A DNA stretch of 64,000 bases from contig NZ_BMPQ01000027.1 of NCBI RefSeq assembly GCF_014647675.1, forward strand, positions 54,693-118,692. The letters are read 5' to 3'. Under the pieces are notes generated by a model. It was not told the origin of the DNA and made no database searches. It saw only the letters and a program-made list of their open reading frames with translations. This document shows positions 50,524 to 59,435 of the stretch, one piece after another; the first letter of the stretch is position 1, and every line of letters starts with the position of its first letter. The DNA comes from Streptomyces flaveus (GTDB lineage Bacteria > Actinomycetota > Actinomycetes > Streptomycetales > Streptomycetaceae). The translations under genes and the position numbers were made by a program.

Positions 50524-51550
50524 GTCGTCCGTCGGCGTCGAGTCGCCCGTACGAGAACCCGAACCGGACGAGAGCCAGCGGGTGGAACGGGCGGGCCCAC
50601 GGCGGCACACCTTCCAGCGCTATGCCCTAGTCATGGTCCTGGTCTTGATGATCATCACGTTTGCCGTGCTTCCCGAATCGGGATCGGCCTTCCGTAGTCC
50701 GGAGAACGTCCGGGCCATGCTGGCGAACCAGGCCGTCGGACTCACCGTGGCGATCGCCCTGCTGTTCCCGATGGCCGCCGGGTACTTCGACTTCTCTGTC
50801 GGCGCTGTGACCGCGACCTGCTCGGTCGTAGCGGCGGCGTTGCTGTCCCAGGCGGGTCTCCCGCTGCCCCTGGCCGTGCTGGTGGCGATCATCGTCGGTG
50901 CCACGGCAGGTCTGATCCTCGGTGTCCTCATCGCCGTGCTGGACATGAACGCGTTCATCGCCACGCTCGGGACCGCCACCCTTCTCGGCGGTCTGATCTT
51001 CGCCTACACCGGAGGGCTGCAGATCACGTCCGGGATACCCTCCTCACTCACTGACCTCGGGTCGCTGTCGGTGCTCGGGGTTCCCCGGATCGCCGTGCTG
51101 GCGGCGTTGATCGCTGCGGCCTCCTGGTTCGTGATGGGCCATACCCCCTTCGGCAGACAGCTGTTCGCCATCGGCTCCAACGCACGGGCAGCCGCTCTGG
51201 TCGGTGTGCGGGTGACCCGGGTGCGCCTGCTGTCATTCGTCGTGTCCGGCACCGTGGCCGGGATCGCCGGTGTGCTGCTGCTGGCCCGCCAGGGCGCGGC
51301 GACCTCCGACAACGGCATGACCATGCTCTTCCCGGCGCTCACCGCCGTGCTGCTGAGCACTATCACGCTGGAGCTCGGACGCCCGTCGGTGGCCGGAACC
51401 GTCGTCGCCATCTTTCTGGTGGCGGTGAGCGTCAGCGGCCTCACTCTTCTCGGGGCACCCGCATGGGTGGGGCCGGTGTTCGACGGGGCAGCGCTGCTGG
51501 TCGCCGTGGCTTTCACTCGCCTGGCAGCGGGACGTAGCAACCGGAGCTGA
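50507..51550 (+). CDS. CUT2 ABC importer permease (RbsC type)
   Basis: A 347-residue membrane protein with about ten hydrophobic helices and a 40-residue polar N-terminus. ATG 50507 overlaps the ATPase gene by 17 bases. The RbsC-type motifs GYFDFSVGAVTATCSVV and FIATLGTATLLGGLIFAYTGG, and the loop GRQLFAIGSNARAAALVGV, are present. It pairs with the ATPase as a homodimeric channel. Confidence 0.92.
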   Translation: MSLNSKSSVGVESPVREPEPDESQRVERAGPRRHTFQRYALVMVLVLMIITFAVLPESGSAFRSPENVRAMLANQAVGLTVAIALLFPMAAGYFDFSVGAVTATCSVVAAALLSQAGLPLPLAVLVAIIVGATAGLILGVLIAVLDMNAFIATLGTATLLGGLIFAYTGGLQITSGIPSSLTDLGSLSVLGVPRIAVLAALIAAASWFVMGHTPFGRQLFAIGSNARAAALVGVRVTRVRLLSFVVSGTVAGIAGVLLLARQGAATSDNGMTMLFPALTAVLLSTITLELGRPSVAGTVVAIFLVAVSVSGLTLLGAPAWVGPVFDGAALLVAVAFTRLAAGRSNRS

Positions 51551-51585
51551 GGTCCACTATTCTCCCGGGCCCAGGAGGCTGATGA

Positions 51586-52509
51586 GTGATGAGCCAGACG
51601 GTACAGGAGCGCATCCTCTACGGGGCCACGCAGGACGCACTCCGCCCGGTCGATTCGGAACCCACGACCATCCTCCGGTCCCGGAGCGTGGTCCGCGGTC
51701 CCAACACCTTCGCCCTGGGCACGCTGAGATGCAGCATCTTCTCCTGTGACGACGGGGCCGAGGCGGAGTCCTACTGCTTGTCGCAGTCGGCGGGCATCGC
51801 GCTGGGCCTGGCGTTGGAAGGGGAACTGACCGTCACGCAGGCAGGGAGGTCGGTCACCCTCCATCCAGGACAGTTCACGTTCTACGCGGGCGCCCAGCCG
51901 TTCGCCGTCCTCGCTCCCGCCGCGCACGTGTATCTCGTCGTCACCATCCCGCTGTTCACCATCGGCCTGCGACTCGTCGATCTGTCGGGAATGCTCGCCG
52001 CCGGCATTCCCGGCCTGCTCACCAGCTCCAGTCTCCTCTCGGACACGCTCACGACCTTGGCGACTCGACAGTCCGAGTTGTCGCCCCGGGCCCGGCAGCA
52101 GTGCGGCAACGCCGTGGTGGCACTGATCCAGGGAGTGATCTCGGACCACCAGGCGGACGAGGAGCCGACGCGGATGCTCAGCCTGTTCAATCTGCTGGCA
52201 CAGTCCGTGGAGCAGCACCTGACCGACGAGGTCCTGGACGCCGAGCGCCTGGCGGCCGCGCACCACCTCTCGGCACGGTACGTGCGTCAGATCTTCGCCG
52301 CGCGTCAGTCCACGGTCTCCCGGTACGTGCGTGAGCGCCGACTCGAACACGCACGCGCCGACCTCGTGCACCCGGGCCTGGCCACCCACAGCGTCGCAGC
52401 CATCGGCCGCCACTGGGGGTTCCACGACGCCTCCGTGTTCTCCCGGGCCTTCAAGGCCCAGTACGGCCAACCCCCACAGTCGTACCGGCGCATGAACTCC
52501 AGGCTCTGA
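51586..52509 (+). CDS. AraC-family regulator with AraC_binding_2-like N-domain
   Basis: A 307-residue regulator. AGGAGG precedes GTG 51586 by eight bases; the next codon ATG 51589 is an alternative. Residues 25-160 are the cupin-like part seen in AraC regulators of this class (LALEGELTVTQAGRSVTLHPGQ). The C-terminal double helix-turn-helix includes LDAERLAAAHHLSARYVRQIF and VAAIGRHWGFHDASVFSRAFKAQYGQPPQSYR. It follows the permease by 35 bases and probably regulates the transporter operon and the divergent binding-protein gene. Confidence 0.9.
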   Translation: MMSQTVQERILYGATQDALRPVDSEPTTILRSRSVVRGPNTFALGTLRCSIFSCDDGAEAESYCLSQSAGIALGLALEGELTVTQAGRSVTLHPGQFTFYAGAQPFAVLAPAAHVYLVVTIPLFTIGLRLVDLSGMLAAGIPGLLTSSSLLSDTLTTLATRQSELSPRARQQCGNAVVALIQGVISDHQADEEPTRMLSLFNLLAQSVEQHLTDEVLDAERLAAAHHLSARYVRQIFAARQSTVSRYVRERRLEHARADLVHPGLATHSVAAIGRHWGFHDASVFSRAFKAQYGQPPQSYRRMNSRL

Positions 52510-52620
52510 CCTCGCTTGCGACCCGGCACTTGCCCTGCGAAGACCGCCAGCGGTCCGCCCCGTCCGCGCTGGTCTCGCAGGTGGGGTCATAGGCATGACC
52601 GATTCCGCGGACGCCTCCCG

Positions 52621-53133
52621 GTCAAGGAAGTCGGCGGCGGCGACCTCGCCCCGCACCGGTACGGCGCCACCGACACGCACGACAGCGTCTACGACGTCGA
52701 CGACCTCCAGGACACCTTCGACCTCCAAGTCGCCTGGCGGGCGCTGGAGTCGGGCCTGCCCCTGCTGGCGGTCTGCCGAGGTATGCAGGTCGTCAACGTC
52801 GCCCTGGGCGGCACGCTGGAACAGGACATGGGCGGTCCGCAGCGCGAACACCGGCACCTCGTTCATCCGGTGGCGATCCGGCGCGGCACGCTGCTGGAAC
52901 AGGCCACCGGAGCGGAGAAGGTCGAAGCCTCCTGCTACCACCACCAGCGAGTGGACCGACTCGGTGGGGGCCTGGAGGTCACCGCACGGGCAGCCGACGG
53001 CACACCGGAAGGCCTCGAACTCCCCGAAGCGCGCGGTTGGTTCACCGCCGTCCAGTGGCACCCCGAGGACACCGCGCACGAGGACGCCGCCCAGCATGGT
53101 CTCTTCGCGGCGCTCGTGCGGGCGGCCCGCTGA
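52621..53133 (+). pseudogene. 5'-truncated copy of the puuD-like gene
   Basis: From GGGDLAPHRYGATDTHDSVY (52633 on) to the stop at 53133 the frame is nearly the same as residues 65-238 of the 39956-40678 hydrolase, keeping Cys in LLAVCRGMQVVNVALGG, YHHQRVD and QWHPED. The first 60 or so residues (the IAIPARFAATTSALRY part) are absent, and the joint runs into unrelated sequence. The upstream ATG at 52595 is in another frame. The fold should not form without its first strands, so this is most likely a duplicated, broken remnant. Rescue by an unrelated start is not excluded. Confidence 0.75.
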
Positions 53134-53152
53134 AGCTCACAGCGAAGGGCTC

Positions 53153-53746
53153 TCAGCCCTTCGGGCGCCGCCCGCTGCGGCGAGGAGCGGGCTCGGCCCC
53201 GTTCAGCAGCGACTGACGGCGCTCCTCGCCGTTCTCCTCGACCTGCAGCACAACGCGCCGCAGGCCCTTGGCCAGATTCCGGCACTCCTCGTCCGTCAAC
53301 TGCCCGGTGACGAACGCCTCCTCCTCGTTGAACTGCGGGAACAGCCGCCGCATCAGCCGCTCACCCTCGTCGGTGAGGCTGAGCAGGACCAGCCTGCCGT
53401 CCGACGGGTGCCCGGCCCTGCTGAGCAGCCCGCGCGATTCCAGCGTGCGCGACACGCCGGTGAGCGTCCCCTTGGAGATGCCGGCCTCCTCGGCCACGTG
53501 CCGGGTCTCCGACTCGCCCCACACCCACACGACCCACAGGACCACGAAAGCCGTCCAGGTCAGATCGGAGCCTCGCAGCACCGAGTTCTCCAGGTGCTGG
53601 CGGACCGCCGAGGCTGCCCGGTAGATGTTGGCCACGGCCGCCATCTGGTCCCGGCGTATCGGGATGCCGCCGAGTTTCGCCGCGGCGAGCTTCTCGGCTT
53701 CGGTGATGGATCGCTGGCCGGGCACGGGCGCTCCCTCGTTGTGCAT
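53153..53746 (-). CDS. MarR-family regulator
   Basis: A 197-residue winged-helix regulator. ATG start at 53746. The recognition region is RHVAEEAGISKGTLTGVSRTLESRGLLSR with the wing SDGRLVLLSLTDEG. N- and C-terminal tails are longer than in a minimal MarR (about 140 residues), the last 20 residues being basic. It is convergent with the truncated puuD copy and 90 bases from the stop of the start-opposed amidohydrolase gene. Its targets are unknown. Confidence 0.9.
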   Translation of the reverse strand: MHNEGAPVPGQRSITEAEKLAAAKLGGIPIRRDQMAAVANIYRAASAVRQHLENSVLRGSDLTWTAFVVLWVVWVWGESETRHVAEEAGISKGTLTGVSRTLESRGLLSRAGHPSDGRLVLLSLTDEGERLMRRLFPQFNEEEAFVTGQLTDEECRNLAKGLRRVVLQVEENGEERRQSLLNGAEPAPRRSGRRPKG

Positions 53747-53835
53747 TGACCGTTCGGCCTCAAATTGTACGAAGAGAGTGCCCGAGGGCGATGCCTGCCC
53801 TCGGGCACACTTCCGGTGTCATGACCGCGTGGCGC

Positions 53836-55533
53836 TCAGCGCTCGTGGACGACACGCCCGTCGAACACCGTCAAGTCCACCTCCGCGTCCGTGAGTTCGT
53901 GGGGATCCAGTTCCAGCAGTGGACGGTCCAGTACGCACAGATCCGCGACCTTGCCGACTTCGATGGACCCCTTCCACTCCTCCGCGAAGTCCTGACGCGC
54001 CGCGTTGATCGTGTACGCACGCAACGCCTCGGCGAGGCCCACACACTGCTCCGGGCCGCTGCGCCGGCCGCTCGCCTTGGACTCGCGCAGCATCATCGCG
54101 GCCACTCCTTGTCGCCAGTCGGGCTCCGTGATCGGTGCGTCGGAGCTGGCGCACACCGCGATGCCGGCCTCGACGGCGGACCGTACGGGCCACTGGTAGG
54201 CGGAGCGTTCGGCACCCACCACCTCGTCCATCAAGTCGGAGACGGTCCACTTGATGGCCGGGTTCATGTTGATGCCGTAACCGTGTGCGGCGAGTTTTGC
54301 GAGGCTGCCGGCGCCGATGAAGTCGCCGTGGATGACGTAGTGCCGGGCGTCGGGCCGGGGTATGGCTTCGTCGGCCGCGACGAATGCGTCCACGACGGTG
54401 TCGATGGCCCGGTCTCCGGTGACGTGCACGCCCAGCTGGAAGCCCGCTTCATGGGCGATCCGGATCATCTCGCGCAGCTCGCCGACCTGGAGCGCGGGAG
54501 TGTCACCGTGTACGCACAGCGCACCGTGGCCGCCGTCGGCGTACGGCTCGTTCATCCACGCCGTACGGTTCGGCGGTACTCCGTCGGCGAAGATCTTGAC
54601 GCCGATGGCGCGCAGGAGCCGTGGGTCGGCCGACTCCGGGCGCCGCAGTTCGGCCAGGCCCTTGCGTACGTCGTCCGCGGAGCCGCCCATCGGCGCGGGC
54701 AGCAGCAGAACGCTGACCCGGGCCTCGAGACCGCCGGTGGCCGCGAGGTCGGCGTACGCGGTCCAGTTGTCGGTGCTCAGCCCGCCGAAGAGGGTCGTGG
54801 CGCCGCCTGGGCCGAGGCCGGGCTCGGTGTAGCTGGTGATGCCGCGCGAGTGGAGTTCGGCGATCACGTTCTGGATGGCCTGGCGGCGCTGGGCGACGGT
54901 GGGGGAGGGGAGTGCGGCCTGGACGAGTCCCTGGGCGGCCTCGCGCAGGATGCCGGTGGGCTCGCCGTCCGGGTCGAGGTCGATGACGCCGCCCGACAGG
55001 GGCACGATCGACGCGTCGATGCCGCACTCGCGCAGGGCCGCGCTGTTGACCCACACCATGTGCGAGGAGAAGTCGGTCAGGCAGACCGGGTTGTCCGGCG
55101 CCACGCTGTCGAGATCCCGGCGGTGCGGAAAGCGACGGGGGTCGGCGAGACACTCCGCCAGGTAGCCGGGGTCCCAGCCGAGCCCGATGATCCACTCGCC
55201 GGGCCGGGAGGCCTGCACCTGACTCCGCACGGCGGCGGCGATATCGGCGATCGACGCCACTGCCGGATGGCCGACGGCGATGGCGAAGGGCGGCTTGGTC
55301 ATGCCGTACGCGGCCCCGTGCAGATGGGAGTCGTTGATGCCGGGCAGTGCGGTCCGGCCGCCCAGTTCGACGACGCGCGTGCCGGGCCCGGCCAGGGCGC
55401 GGATCTCGGCGTCGGTGCCGACGGCGACCACGGTCCGGCCGCGCACGGCGACACCTTCGGCCACGGTGAAGCCGTCGTCGACGGTCAGGATCTGTCCGCC
55501 GGTCAGGATGAGGGTGGGGGCGCTGTCGCTCAC
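53836..55533 (-). CDS. YtcJ-like amidohydrolase (Amidohydro_3)
   Basis: A 565-residue metal-dependent hydrolase. GTG 55533 has AGAGAGG upstream. The N-terminal beta domain (LILTGGQILTVDDGFTVAEGV) leads to the barrel metal site in PGINDSHLHGAAYG; GVKIFADGVPPNRT, LGVHVTGDRAIDTVVDAF and CASSDAPITEPDWRQG follow. The family hydrolyses amides, carbamates or related bonds in small molecules. It is downstream of a CUT2 permease in the same direction and may process the imported compound, as the amidase does for the other transporter. Confidence 0.9.
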   Translation of the reverse strand: MSDSAPTLILTGGQILTVDDGFTVAEGVAVRGRTVVAVGTDAEIRALAGPGTRVVELGGRTALPGINDSHLHGAAYGMTKPPFAIAVGHPAVASIADIAAAVRSQVQASRPGEWIIGLGWDPGYLAECLADPRRFPHRRDLDSVAPDNPVCLTDFSSHMVWVNSAALRECGIDASIVPLSGGVIDLDPDGEPTGILREAAQGLVQAALPSPTVAQRRQAIQNVIAELHSRGITSYTEPGLGPGGATTLFGGLSTDNWTAYADLAATGGLEARVSVLLLPAPMGGSADDVRKGLAELRRPESADPRLLRAIGVKIFADGVPPNRTAWMNEPYADGGHGALCVHGDTPALQVGELREMIRIAHEAGFQLGVHVTGDRAIDTVVDAFVAADEAIPRPDARHYVIHGDFIGAGSLAKLAAHGYGINMNPAIKWTVSDLMDEVVGAERSAYQWPVRSAVEAGIAVCASSDAPITEPDWRQGVAAMMLRESKASGRRSGPEQCVGLAEALRAYTINAARQDFAEEWKGSIEVGKVADLCVLDRPLLELDPHELTDAEVDLTVFDGRVVHER

Positions 55534-55587
55534 GCGGAACCTCTCTGGGACGTGAAGGGGTCGTCGGAGTCGTAGGACGGGTACGGG

Positions 55588-56586
55588 TCACCGCGTCAGC
55601 CGCGGACCGAAGTAGGCGAGCGCCGCGCCCGCCACCAGGGCGATGCCCTGGGCCATCTGCTGCCAGAACGTCGGCACGTTCAGCAGCGTCAGCCCGTTCT
55701 GCAGACAGCCCAGGAACAGTACGCCGAGCAGCACTCCGAAGACGGAGCCCGAGCCGCCGGTGAGCGCGACTCCACCGAGCAGGACCGCGGTGAGCACGGT
55801 CAGCTCGAAACCGGCCCCCGAGGTTCCGGCGACCGCGCTGTCCAGTACGGACGCCTTGATCGCGCCGGCCAGGGCCGCCGCGACCGAGGTGACGACGAAC
55901 AGTGCGAAGGGCGTACGGCGGATGCTGATGCCGGAGAGATAGGCGGCCTCCCGGTTGACGCCGATGGCGAAGACATGCCGCCCGGCCGGGGTGAGCGCCA
56001 GGAACAGCGCACCGGCGACCAGTACCAGCAGCGCGATGAAGACCGGCGCGTCGATCCCCGCGATACGCGACCCGCCGAGCCAGGCAAACCCGGAGCCGAA
56101 GCTGCTCAGCGGCAGCGGGAAGAGCTGCTGCGCGAGTCCGCGCACCGCGGCCAGCATGCCCAGCGTCACGATGAACGAGGACAGTCCGAGATAGCAGCAC
56201 AGGAAGCCGTTCACGGCGCCCACCGCCGCCCCCACGGCGAGTGCGCCGAGCACGGCGACAACCGGTGACTGGTGCTGCTGCCCGGCGAGCCAGCCGGCTA
56301 CCAGCCCGCCCAGGGCGACGGTGGAGCCGACCGACAGATCGAGGTAACCGCTGATGACCAGCAGCGCCAGCGGCACGGCCACGAGAGTGAGGGTGGCCGC
56401 GTCGGTGGCGATCCCGCGCAGATTGCCCCCGTCGAGGAAGCTGCCCGTCGTCAGCTGGAACACCAGCACCATCAAGGCGAGGACGACGAGCAGCGGATGC
56501 CGCCGCACGGCGTCGAGTCCGCTGCCGGCCAGGGTGCGCGGGCCCGTGACGAGGCGGTCGGCGGGGGAGGTGGTCGCGGTGGTCAT
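55588..56586 (-). CDS. CUT2 ABC importer permease, second system
   Basis: A 332-residue membrane protein with nine or ten hydrophobic helices. ATG 56586 overlaps the ATPase stop (ATGA). GYLDLSVGSTVALGGLVAGWL, FIVTLGMLAAVRGLAQQL and GRHVFAIGVNREAAYLSGI are the ribose-type permease signatures. It works with the ATPase at 56583-58136 and the binding protein at 58146-59186. Confidence 0.92.
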   Translation of the reverse strand: MTTATTSPADRLVTGPRTLAGSGLDAVRRHPLLVVLALMVLVFQLTTGSFLDGGNLRGIATDAATLTLVAVPLALLVISGYLDLSVGSTVALGGLVAGWLAGQQHQSPVVAVLGALAVGAAVGAVNGFLCCYLGLSSFIVTLGMLAAVRGLAQQLFPLPLSSFGSGFAWLGGSRIAGIDAPVFIALLVLVAGALFLALTPAGRHVFAIGVNREAAYLSGISIRRTPFALFVVTSVAAALAGAIKASVLDSAVAGTSGAGFELTVLTAVLLGGVALTGGSGSVFGVLLGVLFLGCLQNGLTLLNVPTFWQQMAQGIALVAGAALAYFGPRLTR

Positions 56587-58136
56587 GCTGTTCCCTTTGA
56601 GGTCGCGGGGGCGGGGTCGTGGACGGCCGACAGGAGCGCGGCCTCGGTGAGTTCGGCACCGCTGAGCTCGCCGACGACCCGGCCGGCGGAGACGATCAGG
56701 CAGCGGTGGGCGAGTGCGACGACCTCTTCCGGATCGCTGGACGCGAACAGCACGGCGGTGCCGCGATGCGCGGCGAGTGAGGAGACGACCTGGTAGATCT
56801 CCTGCCGGGCGCCCACGTCGACGCCTTGGGTGGGCTCGTCGAGGAGCAGGACGTCGATGGTGTGCGCCTCGTTGATCCAGCGGCCCAGGACGAGTTTCTG
56901 CTGGTTCCCGCCGGAGAAGGCGGCCGCCGGCAGGCTCGGCCGGGCCGGGCGGAGCCCCACGGCGTCGCACAGCGCGCCGAAGATCCGCCGCTCGGCGCGC
57001 AGCGCCCGCACCCCGCGCCGGGCGAGCGGACGTATCGCCGGCAGCAGCGCGTTGTCCTGCGCGCTCAGCACCGGGAACAGGCCCTGTCTGCGCCGGTCCG
57101 CCGGTACGAGGGCGATCCCCGCGGCCAGTGCGTCGGCAGGCCGGGTGGCTTCGGCGGCACGGTCTTTGACGCGCACGGTCCCACCCGATGCGCGGCGCCT
57201 GCCGAAGAGGGTCTCCAGGACGCGCGTACGGCCGGAACCGATGAGTCCGAACAGGCCGACGATCTCGCCCTCGGCCACGTCCACGTCGACGGGGCCGAAT
57301 CCGGGACCCCGCAGGCCGTCCACCGTGAGGCAGACAGGGCGCGGCGCGTCGGAGTCGGCCGGGGCGCCCGCTGTCGCGCCCGGCGAGAGGGCAGGCGCCG
57401 GGCCGACAATCGCGTCGACCAACTCCTGCCGGCTCCGCCCCGACACCTCCGCCTGATGCGTCACACGCCCGTCCCGCAGCACCGTCACCGCGTCCGCGAG
57501 CCGTTCCACCTCGGCCAGCAGATGGGTGACATACACGATGGCCAGCCCCTGGGTGCGCAGGTCCTCCACCCGCTCGGCCAGCGCGTCGCTCTCGGCCCCG
57601 GACAGGGCGGCGGTGGGTTCGTCCAGGACGAGGACCGAGGCGCTGCGGCTGAGCGCCTTGGCGATCTCCACCAACTGCCGTTGCCCCATGGGTAGTTCGC
57701 CCACCCGGTCGTGAGGGGAGCAGTTCGCCGCCACGCGCTGGAGCAGTCCGGCGGCGACGTCCTCCTGGGCCCGGCGGTCGATCCGGCCGTACTTGGTCCA
57801 CTCCTGGCCGAGAAAGATGTTCTCGGCCACCGTCAGGGAATCGACGACGCTGAGCGTCTGGAAGATGATCGCCACTCCGGCGGCGATCGACTCACGCGGG
57901 CTCAGCCGGGTGTGGCTGCTGCCGCCCACCTCGATGGTGCCCGCGTCCGGCGGGAAGGCCCCGCCGAGGCACTTGATCAGGGTGGACTTGCCGGCGCCGT
58001 TGTGGCCGAGGAGGGCGTGCACCTGGCCCGCCGGGACGGTGAGGTCCACGCCGTCCAGCGCCCGCACCCCGCCGAAGGACTTGCTGAGTCCGCGGATGCG
58101 AAGATTCGGTTCCGCCATGCCCGTGATGCCCGTCAT
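56583..58136 (-). CDS. CUT2 ABC importer ATPase, second system
   Basis: A 517-residue double ATPase. The first domain has Walker A GHNGAGKST, signature region ELPMGQRQLVEIAKAL, Walker B VLVLDEPTA and switch YVTHLLAE. The second has a degenerate Walker A (GLIGSGRTR), signature FSGGNQQKLVLGRW and Walker B LLLDEPTQGVD. ATG 58136 (AGGCGG upstream) lies nine bases after the binding-protein stop; MAEPN at 58118 is an alternative start. Confidence 0.92.
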   Translation of the reverse strand: MTGITGMAEPNLRIRGLSKSFGGVRALDGVDLTVPAGQVHALLGHNGAGKSTLIKCLGGAFPPDAGTIEVGGSSHTRLSPRESIAAGVAIIFQTLSVVDSLTVAENIFLGQEWTKYGRIDRRAQEDVAAGLLQRVAANCSPHDRVGELPMGQRQLVEIAKALSRSASVLVLDEPTAALSGAESDALAERVEDLRTQGLAIVYVTHLLAEVERLADAVTVLRDGRVTHQAEVSGRSRQELVDAIVGPAPALSPGATAGAPADSDAPRPVCLTVDGLRGPGFGPVDVDVAEGEIVGLFGLIGSGRTRVLETLFGRRRASGGTVRVKDRAAEATRPADALAAGIALVPADRRRQGLFPVLSAQDNALLPAIRPLARRGVRALRAERRIFGALCDAVGLRPARPSLPAAAFSGGNQQKLVLGRWINEAHTIDVLLLDEPTQGVDVGARQEIYQVVSSLAAHRGTAVLFASSDPEEVVALAHRCLIVSAGRVVGELSGAELTEAALLSAVHDPAPATSKGTA

Positions 58137-58145
58137 GTCGGCCGC

Positions 58146-59186
58146 CTAGGAGTTCTGTGCGAGCAGGTCGTCGATCCGCGCGGTGTCGGTGTGCTGGACG
58201 AGCGTGATCGGCACCTGGGCGCTGGGGTTCGCCTTCCCTGCGGCGACGGCCATCGGTACGTCGACGATGGCGTTCGCGATGTCCTGCGGCGCCAGCGCGG
58301 CCGAGGCCCGGTAGAACGTGCCCTGTTTGATGGCGAGGAGGGAAGGGGCGGCGCCGTCCTGCCCGCCGACGAAGGTCTTGTCGTCGGCCTTCGCCCGCCC
58401 CGTCTGCTGGAGGGCCTTGAAGCCGCCGTACGCGGCGGCGTCCGTGACGCCGAGGAGGATATTGAGGTCGGGGTGCTTGGCGAGGATAGCCCGGGTCTTC
58501 GAGAGCCCGGTGTCCGGGTCGATGGCCTGCTCCTTCGCGACCACGTCGACACCGGGCGCCTGCTTGGTGAAGGCGTCGATCATGCCCTTGGTGCGCTCGC
58601 GGCCCAGCTGGATCGTGCTGTCGGTGAGGAAGGCGATCTTGCCCTTGCCTCCGAGGTTCTCATTGGCCCACTTCGCGGCGGCTTCCCCGAGCAGGGTGCC
58701 GCCCTCGAGGAAGCTGAACTGGATGTCAGCGCTCTGATGTTCCAGCGTTCCGCCGTACGTCACCCAGATCAGCCCGGCGTCGAGGGCGCGCTTGGCGGTG
58801 GCCTCGGTGGCTTCGAAGACCATCGGGAACGACACGATGGCCGGGATCTTCTGGGAGACCCAGGCGCTCAGATTGGTGGCCTGAGTGTCGGCGTTGCTCG
58901 CGTCGTTCGTGGTCAGCAGGGTGATGCCGTGCTTCTTCGCGGCCTTGGTGGAGAGCTTCACCAGCGTCGAGTACAGGGGGAGCTGGGTGAACGGATAGTC
59001 CAGGCCGATCTTGGTGAGGGTCTTCGTACTCGGCGACGAGCCGGCGGCCGCGGCGGTCGAGCCGGAGCCGTCGTCCGGCGCCGAACAGCCAGCGGCGGCC
59101 AGCGCGGTGGCCGCCGTGATCCCGCCGGACCACGCGAGGAACTGCCGGCGTGAGGCCGCGGACGCGGCTTGCTGGAAACTGGTCAT
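58146..59186 (-). CDS. CUT2 ABC substrate-binding lipoprotein, second system
   Basis: A 346-residue binding protein. It carries both a twin-arginine motif (SRRQFLAWSGG) and a lipobox (AAAGC, Cys at about 34), so it is probably a Tat-exported lipoprotein. The ribose-binding-like fold follows: ITLLTTNDASNADTQATNLS, PAIVSFPMVFEATEATAKRA, GGKGKIAFLTDSTIQLGRER, LLGVTDAAAYGGFKAL. It is first in the order binding protein, ATPase, permease, amidohydrolase. The ligand is unknown. Unlike the first system's protein it has almost no Cys. Confidence 0.9.
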   Translation of the reverse strand: MTSFQQAASAASRRQFLAWSGGITAATALAAAGCSAPDDGSGSTAAAAGSSPSTKTLTKIGLDYPFTQLPLYSTLVKLSTKAAKKHGITLLTTNDASNADTQATNLSAWVSQKIPAIVSFPMVFEATEATAKRALDAGLIWVTYGGTLEHQSADIQFSFLEGGTLLGEAAAKWANENLGGKGKIAFLTDSTIQLGRERTKGMIDAFTKQAPGVDVVAKEQAIDPDTGLSKTRAILAKHPDLNILLGVTDAAAYGGFKALQQTGRAKADDKTFVGGQDGAAPSLLAIKQGTFYRASAALAPQDIANAIVDVPMAVAAGKANPSAQVPITLVQHTDTARIDDLLAQNS

Positions 59187-59435
59187 GGCGGGGCTCTCCC
59201 AGGGAAACGGGCCCGTCACGGCGGGCGTCCGGCTGTGCCGAACAGGAAAGCCCCGGACCACGTACCTGGCCATCCGTACAAATACCGACTCTCCGAGCGC
59301 CCGGGTGCCGGCCAGGAGAGGCCCTGTTGCGGAACGGTAAACGGCTTGTCCGGCGCCCTGGACCCGCATATCGTAAGGGCCCAAACAATCGCTCCGCGTA
59401 ATCCGCGTAGCGACAAGAGCCGCCGGGAGGCTCGC

